Source: Candidatus Poribacteria bacterium (GTDB lineage: Bacteria > Poribacteria > WGA-4E > WGA-3G). From it: a stretch of DNA of 63,768 nucleotides. The translations under genes were made by a program, and so were the position numbers. Location of the stretch: the NCBI GenBank assembly GCA_022828145.1, contig JAJEJA010000069.1, positions 1-63,768 of the forward strand, given 5' to 3'. Of this stretch, positions 8,231 to 18,156 are shown piece after piece. Position 1 is the stretch's first letter. Every line of letters begins with the position of its first letter. The notes beneath the pieces are model-generated. The model saw only the letters and a list, made by a program, of their open reading frames with translations. It was not told the origin of the DNA and did not search any database.

Positions 8231-11200
8231 ATGACAACAAAAGCCCTACAAGATATTATTTCACGGTGCCATCAACGGCACGAGAGTCCATTGAAACAAA
8301 AGAAAACGAGGTCAGTACCTCCGCTTTATAAAGGGTATCCTTACCATTACAAAGTCTTTTGTGCACACAAATACCCTGTGATGCTTCAAGATTTAGAAGC
8401 AGCAGGCATTTCCTTTATGCCGATAGGACAAGCTCCTGGAACTGACTGTCCCCCGCGTAATTTTGGAGGGGAACGTTTCGCGAAACGACAAGAGACAGCA
8501 GACTGGGATGCCATTCGGTGGCACAAGTCATGGGGGATCCAAGTGTATACTGGTATCCCTTCGGCTTGTGATGATGCACCATGGCACGACATTACCTTTA
8601 AATATGAGATGCTATGCACTGCACCTGATGCTGTTCTTGCTTGCATTCAAGCACTTATTGACACTGTGGCGAATCCATTATTGACAATGACAAAGTCCGG
8701 TGGTCTGCGCTTTTCTTGTAGGATACCAGATTACCTGCACCCGAGTACAGAACCTGAACGGTTGTCTGTCCATAAAACAGGAACTTTGACAGCAGAAGAT
8801 CTGCAGTATCACGATGCGTATATTGAAATATGGGGTGAGAAAGGATACAACTGTTGGGATGCACGCTATGAAATTCTGTTCGGATCTCTGTTAGATCCAC
8901 CTATAATCTCTAAAGAGGTCTTCTTTGCACCTATCAATGCTCTGCTCGCTGATCTTCCCGAATCTGTTCTCCAAAGCTTAGAAGATAAGAAGGACATCCC
9001 GGAAGTACCATACTTTCTCGAATCAGGTAAACTTGAACTCGCCAAAGAAGCATTTCTTAAGCGCGGTTTTTCATATCACAGAGAAGAGAATGGCGTTCAC
9101 TATTGGGTACAGCGAGATACTGAGATTGACACCAGAGAAATATCAATGTGGGAGGACGAAGGAGGTGTGTGGGTCCGTGCATCTACATCCGATTTGGGAT
9201 TACCTATGAAGGCAACGCTTATAACAGATGTTTGGAACGATACCGGCATCCTACCCCCGAATCCAGCGGCAGGGCTACCCATGGATGATAAGGTGACCTC
9301 TGTCCGGGAAGGGAATCTCAGTCCACTGGCAATAAAACGTCCGCCTCCGATATTACACAAAACAGACCCCGCCGAAAAAACGCATGAGACACGAGAAAAA
9401 ATTAACGTTCAGACGCAGCAGGCTTTTGATAAGAACGTGCGCATTCTTGGATTGATTCCCGAAACAACACCAGAGAAAAGGCGTGAAATAGAATCTCTTC
9501 TGCAAGAAGGTGAGGTAATCCGTCTGAACATGGCTGATGCTGAGTTTGCAGCAGAAGCAGAACATTTTTTTCGAAATCCAAATGTAAAATCGGTTTCACG
9601 TTGGCGGAACCGGATGTACCTATGGGATCAAGTGAAAGACATCCCCGTTGATGTGCGCATGGAAACCCCCTTTCAACGTGGGAACGTCTGTGAGGATGCT
9701 GATCGGTGTGAAATTATTGAGAAAAAGGGTGGGAATCCAAGCGATATTATCTGTCCGAAATGCCCCGTCTACACAGACTGTCAGGAACAGGGTTACTTAT
9801 CGCAGTACGCCACTTTACAAACTACCGATGCACAGATTATAGAGGATGCTCGCCTGTTCTTGGATCCACAATACGCAAGAAAAACGGAACAACACCTCAA
9901 AACGCAAAATGGAACACCAAGTCTCTGCATCATCCATCTCAAGAGAGAGAATCAACTGTTTCTTAAATGCGAATTATCAAAAGATATATTAGAGGAGTGG
10001 ATGGTCAATTGGCAAGATGATGCTTTAGGAAACTTTGCCATAGTGCTACTGAATGCAGTAAAAATCAGAGATAAATCGCATGCTGAGTCTATCAGCCGCC
10101 TCCGGACAGCGGTACGAATCTTTGAATGGTTGGAAGAAGAACTCATCCAACAGATGTGTCACGTTAATGTTCAGGGAAAGGTTGTCGAACGTGAGGTTAT
10201 TGATGCGGAGAGCGGAGAGGAATTAGCGCGTTGGACAATTGAGTTTGAGGAGGGGATCTTTGCTCATATACCTGTGGATGCCGGGGCCGTTGAAAAACTG
10301 ATCGCACAAGAACTACCCATTTTTCAACTCAACACTTTTGTTCCTAACGAAAATATGAAAATCTTGATGTCAATAGCAGATGCTGTCAGGTTGGGCATCT
10401 TTGATGCGGAAACTATTGAAAACATTCAGACGTTTCCAACGGTCTGTCAGGATCCAGATTGGACGTTTTGGCATCAACTCAAACGTTTCTTTGACTATTA
10501 TAAACGTGATGCTGATGCCCCGATGCAATGGGAGAATGAAATATTGCGGTTCCGGGTACCACCGGTACTTCATCCGAACGTTAGACATCTTTTGCTCGCT
10601 GCCTCCATTCTCAACGATGAACATTTAAGTCGTGCGTTCTTGGATGAGAAAACTGAGATTATTCGACCCAAACAGATGGAGTGGATGCCCGGAAACTGTG
10701 TTTTTCAGATTCGCACGGATATTTATCCACGTACGACTGTATTAGACCTCAGCAACACCTGGGATAGTCTCGGGATTTCTGAAATGGGGCAGCACATCTT
10801 TTTGAGAATCCAAGCCGAAATTGAAAGGGATACAGATATTAAACATGGGATCATAACCCATATTCACGCAATTGAACAGCTAAAGGATATTGCAAAACGT
10901 GAGAACGTCTCTTTCTTGACAGGTTTTCGAAGGGTGGATGGATTAGAAAATGCTTTTCAAGAGGCACAGGTCATTTGGATAGTCGGCATACCGGAAATAG
11001 GACTACGTTCCCTTTTGGAGCGCACTCAGATCTTGTTTGGAAACGACGAAAAGCCTCTCTCTTATGAAATGGAACCTAATCTCTACCGTTACAAAGACGA
11101 ACGCGTACAGAGTGTTTATGAAAAAGAGGTCCTCGGTTTATTCACGGAGATTATTGAACTGGCTCAGTTGAACATTTTGACGAACAAGAAGATTATGTTG

Positions 11201-11626
11201 GTTACAAGTTTACATATCCCTGACATCACCGACAGACCTGAGACCTTGCTTTTTGACTTGGGAGATTTAGATGCTGCCGGCGGATTAGACAAACTTTCCG
11301 ATATGATAGCAACACGCCAAGGTTTTGAGAAAGAACGCGACAAGATGACAGTTGAAACCAGAAGAATTGAGGTAGAACGGATTTTGGGATGCTCATCAAG
11401 GCAGGCGAACCGAATGTTGCGAAGAATGAGGGGTGGAAAACGGGCACGAGTTCCTTTCCGTGAACAAATTATAACACTTCTCGCTGATGGAGAGATGAAA
11501 ACACCGGAAATCACTGATGCAATTAAAGGGCATCCAAAAGCTATAAATAATGAACTCACACGCCTTGTAAATAAAGGTGACATCGTAAAGGTCAAACGAG
11601 GGTTGTATACACTACCAAAAACGTAA
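8231..11626 (+). CDS. Large unassigned protein: Cys cluster, helicase-like C-half, winged helix
   Basis: A 1131-residue protein that I cannot place in a family. No Walker A motif is present. Residues 487-517 hold five cysteines (C-x5-C-x14-C-x2-C-x5-C), a likely zinc or iron-sulfur site. Around 900-1010 the order of a GF-x-VDGLENAF segment, VIWIVGIPEIG, a long basic/acidic helix and ITDRPETLLFD recalls the second RecA domain of SF2 helicases found with archaeo-eukaryotic primases. The expected Q-x-x-G-R-x-R motif VI is absent. An HTH-like stretch (ILGCSSRQANRMLRR) and a C-terminal winged helix (about 1078-1131) follow. The N-terminal TKSGGLRFSCRIP could be a degenerate primase strand; this is weak. 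It stands alone behind an AT-rich 282-bp gap. Confidence 0.5.
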   Translation: MTTKALQDIISRCHQRHESPLKQKKTRSVPPLYKGYPYHYKVFCAHKYPVMLQDLEAAGISFMPIGQAPGTDCPPRNFGGERFAKRQETADWDAIRWHKSWGIQVYTGIPSACDDAPWHDITFKYEMLCTAPDAVLACIQALIDTVANPLLTMTKSGGLRFSCRIPDYLHPSTEPERLSVHKTGTLTAEDLQYHDAYIEIWGEKGYNCWDARYEILFGSLLDPPIISKEVFFAPINALLADLPESVLQSLEDKKDIPEVPYFLESGKLELAKEAFLKRGFSYHREENGVHYWVQRDTEIDTREISMWEDEGGVWVRASTSDLGLPMKATLITDVWNDTGILPPNPAAGLPMDDKVTSVREGNLSPLAIKRPPPILHKTDPAEKTHETREKINVQTQQAFDKNVRILGLIPETTPEKRREIESLLQEGEVIRLNMADAEFAAEAEHFFRNPNVKSVSRWRNRMYLWDQVKDIPVDVRMETPFQRGNVCEDADRCEIIEKKGGNPSDIICPKCPVYTDCQEQGYLSQYATLQTTDAQIIEDARLFLDPQYARKTEQHLKTQNGTPSLCIIHLKRENQLFLKCELSKDILEEWMVNWQDDALGNFAIVLLNAVKIRDKSHAESISRLRTAVRIFEWLEEELIQQMCHVNVQGKVVEREVIDAESGEELARWTIEFEEGIFAHIPVDAGAVEKLIAQELPIFQLNTFVPNENMKILMSIADAVRLGIFDAETIENIQTFPTVCQDPDWTFWHQLKRFFDYYKRDADAPMQWENEILRFRVPPVLHPNVRHLLLAASILNDEHLSRAFLDEKTEIIRPKQMEWMPGNCVFQIRTDIYPRTTVLDLSNTWDSLGISEMGQHIFLRIQAEIERDTDIKHGIITHIHAIEQLKDIAKRENVSFLTGFRRVDGLENAFQEAQVIWIVGIPEIGLRSLLERTQILFGNDEKPLSYEMEPNLYRYKDERVQSVYEKEVLGLFTEIIELAQLNILTNKKIMLVTSLHIPDITDRPETLLFDLGDLDAAGGLDKLSDMIATRQGFEKERDKMTVETRRIEVERILGCSSRQANRMLRRMRGGKRARVPFREQIITLLADGEMKTPEITDAIKGHPKAINNELTRLVNKGDIVKVKRGLYTLPKT

Positions 11627-11659
11627 ATACTGTTCTCTGACTAATCTTTATAGGATACC

Positions 11660-12796
11660 ATGAGATATTATTGCTTGATTCTTACACTTCTAATTCTGTT
11701 TATAGGTTGTGCACCATCAGAACCAGTTGATATCCCTGATCCGAATTTAGCTGCTGCGGTTCGTCAGGCATTAAATATACTGCCTGACAAACCAATCATC
11801 CAAAAGAAATTGGATGAATTGGAGAGCTTATCAGTAGAGTATGGAGATATAGAAGATTTGACAGGTATCGAAAAAATAACCAATTTAAAGACATTATCAC
11901 TTACTGATTGCGAAATTTCAGATATCACACCTCTGGCACGATTATCCCACTTGACAATGTTAGACCTAAAATCAAATCACATTGAGGACCTAACACCACT
12001 TTCACATTCATCAAAACTGGAAATACTGTCTCTTGAAAGTAACAAGGTTACTGATCTTACACCTCTTAAGGAGTTAACACTGCTTACGGAGTTGATTCTT
12101 AGAAATAACCGCATTGAAAACATTATTTCCCTTTCACAGATGACGCAACTGCACACATTATCAATATCGAATAATCAGATCAAGGACATATCACCGATTG
12201 CTGAAATAACACAACTGCACACATTATCAATATCGCGTAATCAGATCAAGGACATATCACCGATTGCTGAAATGACGCAACTGCAGAAATTATATATCTC
12301 AGATAATCAGATCAAGGATATATCACCAATGTCTGGATTGACTGAGATTAGGACTCTATCACTTGCCAGAAACCCAATCGAAGACTTCGGTCCAATCGGC
12401 ACATTAGAACGTCTTAGCGATTTTCAACATTGGAATGCTGGAATTAAAGATATTGCTCCAATTGTTAGGTATCTTGAGGGGCTACCTCATCTGGTATGGC
12501 TACGTCTAAGTAATAACGAAATTAGTGACATCACACCACTTGGAAAACTGACGCAACTTGAAAGATTATCCCTTTACAATAACCAAATTAGTGACATAAC
12601 ACCACTTCAAAAACTTACACGGCTTGTGTCGTTAGAGCTCCATAATAACAAGATTCATGATATTACACCAATTGGAAAACTGATACGTCTAAAATGGTTA
12701 GACTTACATAACAATCCAATTCAGGATTTGTCTCAAGTTCAACGTCTGCTTGCCCAAAACCCAAGTTTGAATGTAGGCATTGAAGTTAGCCAGTAG
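11660..12796 (+). CDS. Leucine-rich-repeat lipoprotein (internalin-like LRR)
   Basis: A 378-residue lipoprotein. The signal peptide MRYYCLILTLLILFIGC ends in a lipobox (LFIGC, Cys17), so it should be lipid-anchored. From about residue 65 to the end it consists of 22-residue LRRs of the internalin/LRR_4 type (L-x-x-L-x-L-x-x-N-x-I-x-D-I-x-P-L). Such proteins bind partners at the cell surface and are common in host-associated bacteria. Three adjacent repeats at 12149-12346 are nearly identical in DNA, evidence of recent expansion. It starts 33 bp after the large upstream gene and is followed by a secreted protein on the same strand. Confidence 0.85.
   Translation: MRYYCLILTLLILFIGCAPSEPVDIPDPNLAAAVRQALNILPDKPIIQKKLDELESLSVEYGDIEDLTGIEKITNLKTLSLTDCEISDITPLARLSHLTMLDLKSNHIEDLTPLSHSSKLEILSLESNKVTDLTPLKELTLLTELILRNNRIENIISLSQMTQLHTLSISNNQIKDISPIAEITQLHTLSISRNQIKDISPIAEMTQLQKLYISDNQIKDISPMSGLTEIRTLSLARNPIEDFGPIGTLERLSDFQHWNAGIKDIAPIVRYLEGLPHLVWLRLSNNEISDITPLGKLTQLERLSLYNNQISDITPLQKLTRLVSLELHNNKIHDITPIGKLIRLKWLDLHNNPIQDLSQVQRLLAQNPSLNVGIEVSQ
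12149..12346 (+). repeat. Tandem 66-bp LRR-coding repeats
   Basis: Units 12149-12214 and 12215-12280 differ at only a handful of bases. The unit at 12281-12346 is more diverged. Each encodes three 22-residue-register turns' worth of one LRR. The similarity is at DNA level, so copy number could change by slippage or recombination. Confidence 0.8.
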
Positions 12797-12831
12797 AAGA
12801 ACACAGATTGTAGATTTTAGGATAAAACAAC

Positions 12832-14586
12832 ATGAAATTGCTACTCTACCCGTTAATTCTTTTGTTGGCAGTTGTTTCCATCACAGCAGAAGAACATGTC
12901 GACTTTGGCACGCCGCCATGGCAACCGTTAGGTCAATATACACATAACGCTATACGCGAAAGTTCTGGTATCGTTGCAAGTAGACAGTTTGAAGGCGTTT
13001 ATTGGACATTAAATGACTCCGGCAACCCCTCAACACTTTACGCAACTAAACGTAATGGCGCATTAATCAAAGAAATTGAAATACGCGGTACGCGTAACAT
13101 TGACTGGGAAGCACTCGCTATCGACGACAAGGGACACCTCTGGATCGGCGACATCGGCAACAATAGCCGAATGCGAATTGATCTAAATGTCACTGTCGTA
13201 AAAGAACCTGATCCATACACAGAAACAGAAGCACACGTCATAGCAAAGTATCCATATAGGTACCCAGAGCGAAAAGTAGATGCTGAAGGTCTGTTTATTG
13301 CTGATGGAATTCCTTATATTGTGACGAAAGAGCAATCAAGTGCTATACTCTTCCGTTTCCCTACCATGACAGCAGGTTCAAAACAGATATTGGAACGTGT
13401 CGGTGAGTTTGAAGAAGCAAGACTGGTAACAGGTGCCGGCATATCACCTGACGGTAAAAAACTTGCGGTCTGTACCTATAATGCACTATGGGTATATCAC
13501 AACGATGCTGGCGATATTTCGCAGATGATTCAAAGCAAACCGTGGGTCTTACAGCACAATTTTCAGGGTGAAGCAATCTGCTTTGAAGGTTACAACCTTT
13601 ATCTGACAAACGAAGCGCGCGATGTCTATTCTCTGCCGCAATTCTGGTATGAAAAACAACTACAATTACCACCAAAAGACACACAATCTGCAATCTCTTT
13701 ATTAACTCAGAAGGGAACAGAGGGAGTTAACATAGAAAGCTATCGTGATGCTGGCATTGATATAGATGGTGGACATGTTGCATTAAACGCGAACGTCTCA
13801 GATGCTTCCGTGCATCAAGTCATGGATGTTCCTTACAGAAACCTATATAAAATCAGCGCTGTCTTGACTCGCGGTCCAGAGTATGGACAGGTAGAACTCA
13901 CCGTAAACGGCACAAAAGTTGGCGATGCTTATGACTGTTACAATTCAGAACGTATCGCAGGAACATTGGTGGCTTTTGGTGAAGTGCCACTGAATCAAGG
14001 CAAAAATCAGATTGTATTGAAAAGTATCGGTAAATCAACACTGTCAACAGGTCACAAGGTTGGTGTTGATTCTTATCAGGTATTACATGCGTCACCGTTT
14101 GTTAAACGATACATGATTCTGGGACCATTCCTAAAAGCAGCAGATACATTCCTACCAGCTGCCTCAACGCAAAACTCACGCAATCTTGACCAGACCTATA
14201 CAGGAGCAGAAGAAAAAACTATTCGTTGGCGTGAAGCGTCAACAAGACCCAGTGGCATGCTCGATTTTCGTTCAAACATTGGGATGATGGCAGGAGTCGT
14301 TGGATATGCCGTTAGTTATGTCTATGCGCCAGAAGATATGGACACTGTCCTCCTCTTAGGTAGCGATGAAACTGTAAAGGTGTGGTTGAACGGCACCGAA
14401 ATTCATAGAAAACGGACGTATAGACGTATCACGCCAGATGCTGATACAATTCCGTGCAAGTTGAAAGCGGGTTGGAACGAAGTTCTGTGTAGCGTTGAGC
14501 AGAACAGTTGGACGTGGGGACTTTATCTGCGATTCGCTGATGCTGATGGTGTGCTAAAATATAGTGCTGTCCGAGATTCAGACTAA
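12832..14586 (+). CDS. Secreted beta-propeller protein with C-terminal carbohydrate-binding-like region
   Basis: A 584-residue exported protein with signal peptide MKLLLYPLILLLAVVSITA. Residues about 30-290 contain propeller-like strands (GVYWTLNDSGNPSTLYA, GHLWIGDIGNNSR, KLAVCTYNALWVY) resembling SdiA-regulated/NHL-type propellers. The second half has two jelly-roll-like regions. The last one, VLLLGSDETVKVWLNG followed by KLKAGWNEVLCSVEQ, is the sort of module seen at the ends of planctomycete and poribacterial secreted proteins. The catalytic role is unknown. It lies 35 bp after the LRR lipoprotein and probably shares its transcript. A hairpin overlaps its stop region. Confidence 0.6.
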   Translation: MKLLLYPLILLLAVVSITAEEHVDFGTPPWQPLGQYTHNAIRESSGIVASRQFEGVYWTLNDSGNPSTLYATKRNGALIKEIEIRGTRNIDWEALAIDDKGHLWIGDIGNNSRMRIDLNVTVVKEPDPYTETEAHVIAKYPYRYPERKVDAEGLFIADGIPYIVTKEQSSAILFRFPTMTAGSKQILERVGEFEEARLVTGAGISPDGKKLAVCTYNALWVYHNDAGDISQMIQSKPWVLQHNFQGEAICFEGYNLYLTNEARDVYSLPQFWYEKQLQLPPKDTQSAISLLTQKGTEGVNIESYRDAGIDIDGGHVALNANVSDASVHQVMDVPYRNLYKISAVLTRGPEYGQVELTVNGTKVGDAYDCYNSERIAGTLVAFGEVPLNQGKNQIVLKSIGKSTLSTGHKVGVDSYQVLHASPFVKRYMILGPFLKAADTFLPAASTQNSRNLDQTYTGAEEKTIRWREASTRPSGMLDFRSNIGMMAGVVGYAVSYVYAPEDMDTVLLLGSDETVKVWLNGTEIHRKRTYRRITPDADTIPCKLKAGWNEVLCSVEQNSWTWGLYLRFADADGVLKYSAVRDSD

Positions 14587-14606
14587 CATATAGTGCTACT
14601 ATATGT
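14586..14606. other. Hairpin after the secreted-protein gene
   Basis: ACATATAGT (14586-14594) pairs perfectly with ACTATATGT (14598-14606) around GCT. It may help end transcription, but there is no U-tract. Confidence 0.4.
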
Positions 14607-14750
14607 AAATAGAGGTAGCATTTAGTAGCATTTTATGATAGAATACGCGTATGATCAAACGAGAATTTTAGTATCGCACGCATCCCCTTATCCTGAAAAT
14701 CCTCGTTCACACAAGTAATACCATTTCAAAATGATTATATAGTATATTAA

Positions 14751-14782
14751 GTAGGTCGGGTAGAGCGAAGCGAAACCCGACA
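14751..14782. repeat. Dispersed hairpin repeat, copy 2 (GTAGGTCGGGT type)
   Basis: This copy matches 2120-2152 and 55280-55311. It lies in the 278-bp convergent gap between the secreted propeller protein and ileS, where no gene is visible. Confidence 0.8.
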
Positions 14783-14864
14783 TACGAAAAGACAATAATG
14801 GTAATTGATCAATTCGATTTGGTATAACCATAATTCTACACATCCCTTTATAATAAACGACTTT

Positions 14865-17800
14865 CTAAACCTGCTCAACACTTATAGTAGCAAGTTCCCC
14901 ATTTAACTTCTGCTCAAGAGAGAATGCATTCTCACCCAAAGTGTCAACCACCTCTGTCGTCAAGGTCTCGGTAAGGATATACTCCCGATGTGTTTCGAAC
15001 GTTTCCGCTACCAGTTCAGATTGCGTATCCAAACGCAATCTAATCCGATCCGACACGTTAAAATCAGCATCCTTCCGCATATTCTGGATTTTATTGACAA
15101 GTTCACGTGCCATCCCTTCAAGCACCAATTCATGTGTCAGTTCCGTTGACAGCGCAACAAATTTCCTTGCATCTACCTCTACAAAGAAACCTTCACGGTT
15201 CTGTGTCTGCACTTCAATCTCCGTTTGCTCAAGCGGTTTCTCTACTGCTTGAATCTGTAGTTTGCCTGTTGTTTCCAGTTCTGCTTTCAATTGTGTAGCA
15301 TCAGCAGCTGCAAGTTCTTTTGCGATTGCTTGAACACCTTTTCCGTATTTCGGTCCCAATACCTTAAAGTTCGGTTTAAGTGTAACCTGAGCATAAGTGT
15401 CCAATTCTTCCGTGAAAACGATCTCTTTGACGTTGAGTTCATCATGAACATAAGATGACAACCGATTGATTGTTTCCTTTTCTGTATCGGATAGTCCACC
15501 GAGTGTGATTTTACCAAGCGGTTGCCGCGTCTTTATACCGGACCGATTACGCGCGGCGTGTCCCATACTGATGACATCACGCGTGAATTCCATATCGGTT
15601 TCTAATTGGGTGTCAATGAACGATACATCGGCTTCTGGAAATGCTGCAAGATGAACGCTGATGGGTGCTTCAGGATTCAGTGAACCGACTAAATTACGAT
15701 AGAGTTCATCTGACAAAAACGGAACAAAGGGTGCAGCAAGTTTTGCTACAGTAACCAACACTTCATAGAGTGTCGCGTAAGCAGCTTGTTTGTCTACACC
15801 AGCTTCGGCACCCCAAAACCTGTCGCGTGAACGACGGACATACCAGTTGCTTAAATCATCAACAAACGTCTCAATTGCGCGTGGTGCATTGGTAAGATGG
15901 TAATTCTCCATATCATCGCGAACCTTGTCTATTAAAGTGTGCAAACGTGACAGAATCCATCGATCAATAGTCGCACGTTCAGAAACCGGTGGTGCATCTT
16001 GCAAAACATCGACCTGTTCTAAGTTGGCATACATCACGAAAAAACTATAGACATTTTGGAGTGTTCCCATAAACTTTTTCAACGCTTCATCAATACCATC
16101 AATTTTGAAAGTGCGTTGTGCCCAAGGCGGTGTTGCTGTGAACATATACCAGCGCATGGCGTCTGCCCCTTGTTCGTTCAGAATTGTCCAAGGGTCTACT
16201 GTGTTACCCCGGCTTTTGCTCATCTTCTGTCCATCTGATGCGAGAACCAATTCCAGACACAAGCAGTTCTTGTAAGCAGGTTTGTCGTAGAGGAGTGTGC
16301 CTATCGCCAATAGACTATAGAACCACCCACGCGTTTGGTCAATGGCTTCGGAGATGAAATCCGGCGGATATGCTTTCTCAAAGAGCTCCTCGTTCTCAAA
16401 TGGATAGTGCCATTGCGCCGTGTGTGCACACCCTGAATCGAACCAGCAGTCAATCACGTCCTGAATGCGATGCATTGTGCCGCTGCATTTCTCACAGGTC
16501 AGCACGACATCATCAACATAAGGACGGTGGAGTTCAATATCATCAGGAACATCCACTCCAAGTGCTTTCAATTCAGCGATACTCCCAACACAGTGTTGAT
16601 GATTGCAATCATCACAGATCCATACAGGTAAGGGTGTCCCCCAATACCGTTCTCGGCTCAATCCCCAGTCAATGTTGTTTTCCAACCAATTTCCGAAACG
16701 TCCATCTTTGATATGTTCAGGATACCAGTTTATTTGCTGATTGTGCTGCAGCATCTGTTCTCTGATAGCGGTAGTTCTGATAAACCACGATTCTCGTGCG
16801 TAGTAGAGTAGCGGATTATCACATCGCCAACAGAATGGATATTGGTGCGTATATTCAGATACTTTAAACAACAATCCACGACTGTCTAAATTCTCAATGA
16901 TCATCGGGTCAGCATCTTTGACGTATTCACCAGACCACACATCTTTGACTTCTGGAACGAATTTTCCATCTGCACCTACGAGTTGAACGAAGGGTAGATT
17001 GTGTTTCTTTCCAATGTCGTAATCATCTTGTCCGAAGGCAGGTGCAATATGCACCAATCCACTCCCCTCAGTCGTTGTTACAAAGTCTCCAGAGACAATA
17101 TAGTGTGATTTTTCAGTATGTGTTCCCGCATCAAAAAGCGGTTCGTATTCCCATTCGAGTAGGTCGGTACCTTTATATTCATCAACGATGTTAGGAGTGT
17201 CCTCTTCAAAAATACTCGGAATACACTCTTTTCCAAGGATGAGATGTTGTCCGTTATTATCCTCAATACCGACATAATCGTAATCTTCACCGACAGCGAC
17301 AGCGACATTAGATGGAAGTGTCCACGGTGTTGTTGTCCAAACAAGCAGATAGGTATTCTCTCTGTTTTTCAAGGGGAATCGGACGTAGATTGATGGATCA
17401 TCCACTTCTTGGTACCCGAGTGCGACTTCGTGGCTTGCTAAAGTCGTGCCACACCTATAACAGTAGGGTTGAACTTTGTGTCCTTGATAGAGTAAGTCCT
17501 TATCCCACGCCTGCCGTAAGACCCACCACACGCTCTCAATATAGTCGTTAGAAAGCGTGATATAGGCTTCATCAAGGTTCACCCAGAATCCGATACGTTC
17601 AGTCATCTCGCGCCAATCCTGTTCATAGTTAAAGACGTTCTCTTTGCACTTTTCAATGAAATTCTGGACACCGTAAGCCTCAAGTTCCGCTTTGTTTCCG
17701 ATATTGAGTTGTTTTTCGACCTGATATTCGACGGGGAGTCCGTGTGTATCCCAACCCGCTTTTCTGTGGACATAGTGTCCGGTCATCGTCTTATATCTGC

Positions 17801-18005
17801 AGACTGCATCCTTCATAATACGTGCAAGGACGTGATGCACGCCAGGAGGTGCATTGGCAAAAGGTGGTCCCTCAAGAAAAACAAAGGAGGGTGCGTCTTT
17901 ATGTATGTCCATGCTCTTCTGGAAAATATCGTTTTCACGCCAGAATTCAAGCATCTTCTTTTCTTTATCGGCAAATGTGAATTGTGATGATACCTCTTTA
18001 AACAT
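14865..18005 (-). CDS. ileS: Isoleucyl-tRNA synthetase, type 2
   Basis: A 1046-residue class I synthetase that charges tRNA-Ile. Visible in order are the N-terminal EFWRENDIF region, the catalytic core, a CP1 editing domain with VWTTTPWTLPSN, a zinc-like CRCDN/CEKC set, the KMSKS loop (GQKMSKSRGNTVDP) and an anticodon-binding C-terminus. The length and core match the type-2 (eukaryote-like) form. The HIGH position reads G55-V56-H57-H58, the swapped GXHH signature described for mupirocin hyper-resistant IleRS2. The start has a GAGGA about 8 bases upstream. Transcription is preceded by a leader with an Ile-rich peptide and terminator (18039-18309), so expression is probably attenuated by charged tRNA-Ile supply. 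Confidence 0.95.
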   Translation of the reverse strand: MFKEVSSQFTFADKEKKMLEFWRENDIFQKSMDIHKDAPSFVFLEGPPFANAPPGVHHVLARIMKDAVCRYKTMTGHYVHRKAGWDTHGLPVEYQVEKQLNIGNKAELEAYGVQNFIEKCKENVFNYEQDWREMTERIGFWVNLDEAYITLSNDYIESVWWVLRQAWDKDLLYQGHKVQPYCYRCGTTLASHEVALGYQEVDDPSIYVRFPLKNRENTYLLVWTTTPWTLPSNVAVAVGEDYDYVGIEDNNGQHLILGKECIPSIFEEDTPNIVDEYKGTDLLEWEYEPLFDAGTHTEKSHYIVSGDFVTTTEGSGLVHIAPAFGQDDYDIGKKHNLPFVQLVGADGKFVPEVKDVWSGEYVKDADPMIIENLDSRGLLFKVSEYTHQYPFCWRCDNPLLYYARESWFIRTTAIREQMLQHNQQINWYPEHIKDGRFGNWLENNIDWGLSRERYWGTPLPVWICDDCNHQHCVGSIAELKALGVDVPDDIELHRPYVDDVVLTCEKCSGTMHRIQDVIDCWFDSGCAHTAQWHYPFENEELFEKAYPPDFISEAIDQTRGWFYSLLAIGTLLYDKPAYKNCLCLELVLASDGQKMSKSRGNTVDPWTILNEQGADAMRWYMFTATPPWAQRTFKIDGIDEALKKFMGTLQNVYSFFVMYANLEQVDVLQDAPPVSERATIDRWILSRLHTLIDKVRDDMENYHLTNAPRAIETFVDDLSNWYVRRSRDRFWGAEAGVDKQAAYATLYEVLVTVAKLAAPFVPFLSDELYRNLVGSLNPEAPISVHLAAFPEADVSFIDTQLETDMEFTRDVISMGHAARNRSGIKTRQPLGKITLGGLSDTEKETINRLSSYVHDELNVKEIVFTEELDTYAQVTLKPNFKVLGPKYGKGVQAIAKELAAADATQLKAELETTGKLQIQAVEKPLEQTEIEVQTQNREGFFVEVDARKFVALSTELTHELVLEGMARELVNKIQNMRKDADFNVSDRIRLRLDTQSELVAETFETHREYILTETLTTEVVDTLGENAFSLEQKLNGELATISVEQV

Positions 18006-18038
18006 ACTTCATTCCTCGGGTAGTATTTAAAAAACAAA

Positions 18039-18073
18039 ACCCATCACTGATATAGTCTGTTTCAGTGATGGGT
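18039..18073 (-). terminator. Intrinsic terminator in the ileS leader
   Basis: On the minus strand ACCCATCACTGA-type arms at 18062-18073 and 18039-18050 pair over 12 perfect base pairs with an 11-base loop. TTTTGTTTTTT follows immediately. It ends about 30 bases before the ileS start, so it must be overcome for ileS to be expressed. Confidence 0.85.
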
Positions 18074-18156
18074 GTATCCGTATGACTTTCTATCTGCTTG
18101 CGATTAACCCACCACAGCACAACGAATAACAATAATAATTTCTATGGTGTGATGGG
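18062..18156 (-). promoter_or_regulatory. ileS transcription attenuator (competing hairpins)
   Basis: Four segments on the minus strand can pair in three exclusive ways. A (18148-18156) pairs with B (18108-18116) over 9 bp. B (18107-18115) pairs with C (18065-18073) over 9 bp, with one G-U. C (18062-18073) pairs with D (18039-18050) as the terminator. A lies just before the Ile codons of the leader peptide, and B is its last three sense codons. A ribosome stalled at the Ile codons would hide A and free B to pair with C, giving read-through. A ribosome reaching the stop would cover B and let the terminator form. This is the classical trp/ilv logic. Confidence 0.8.
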
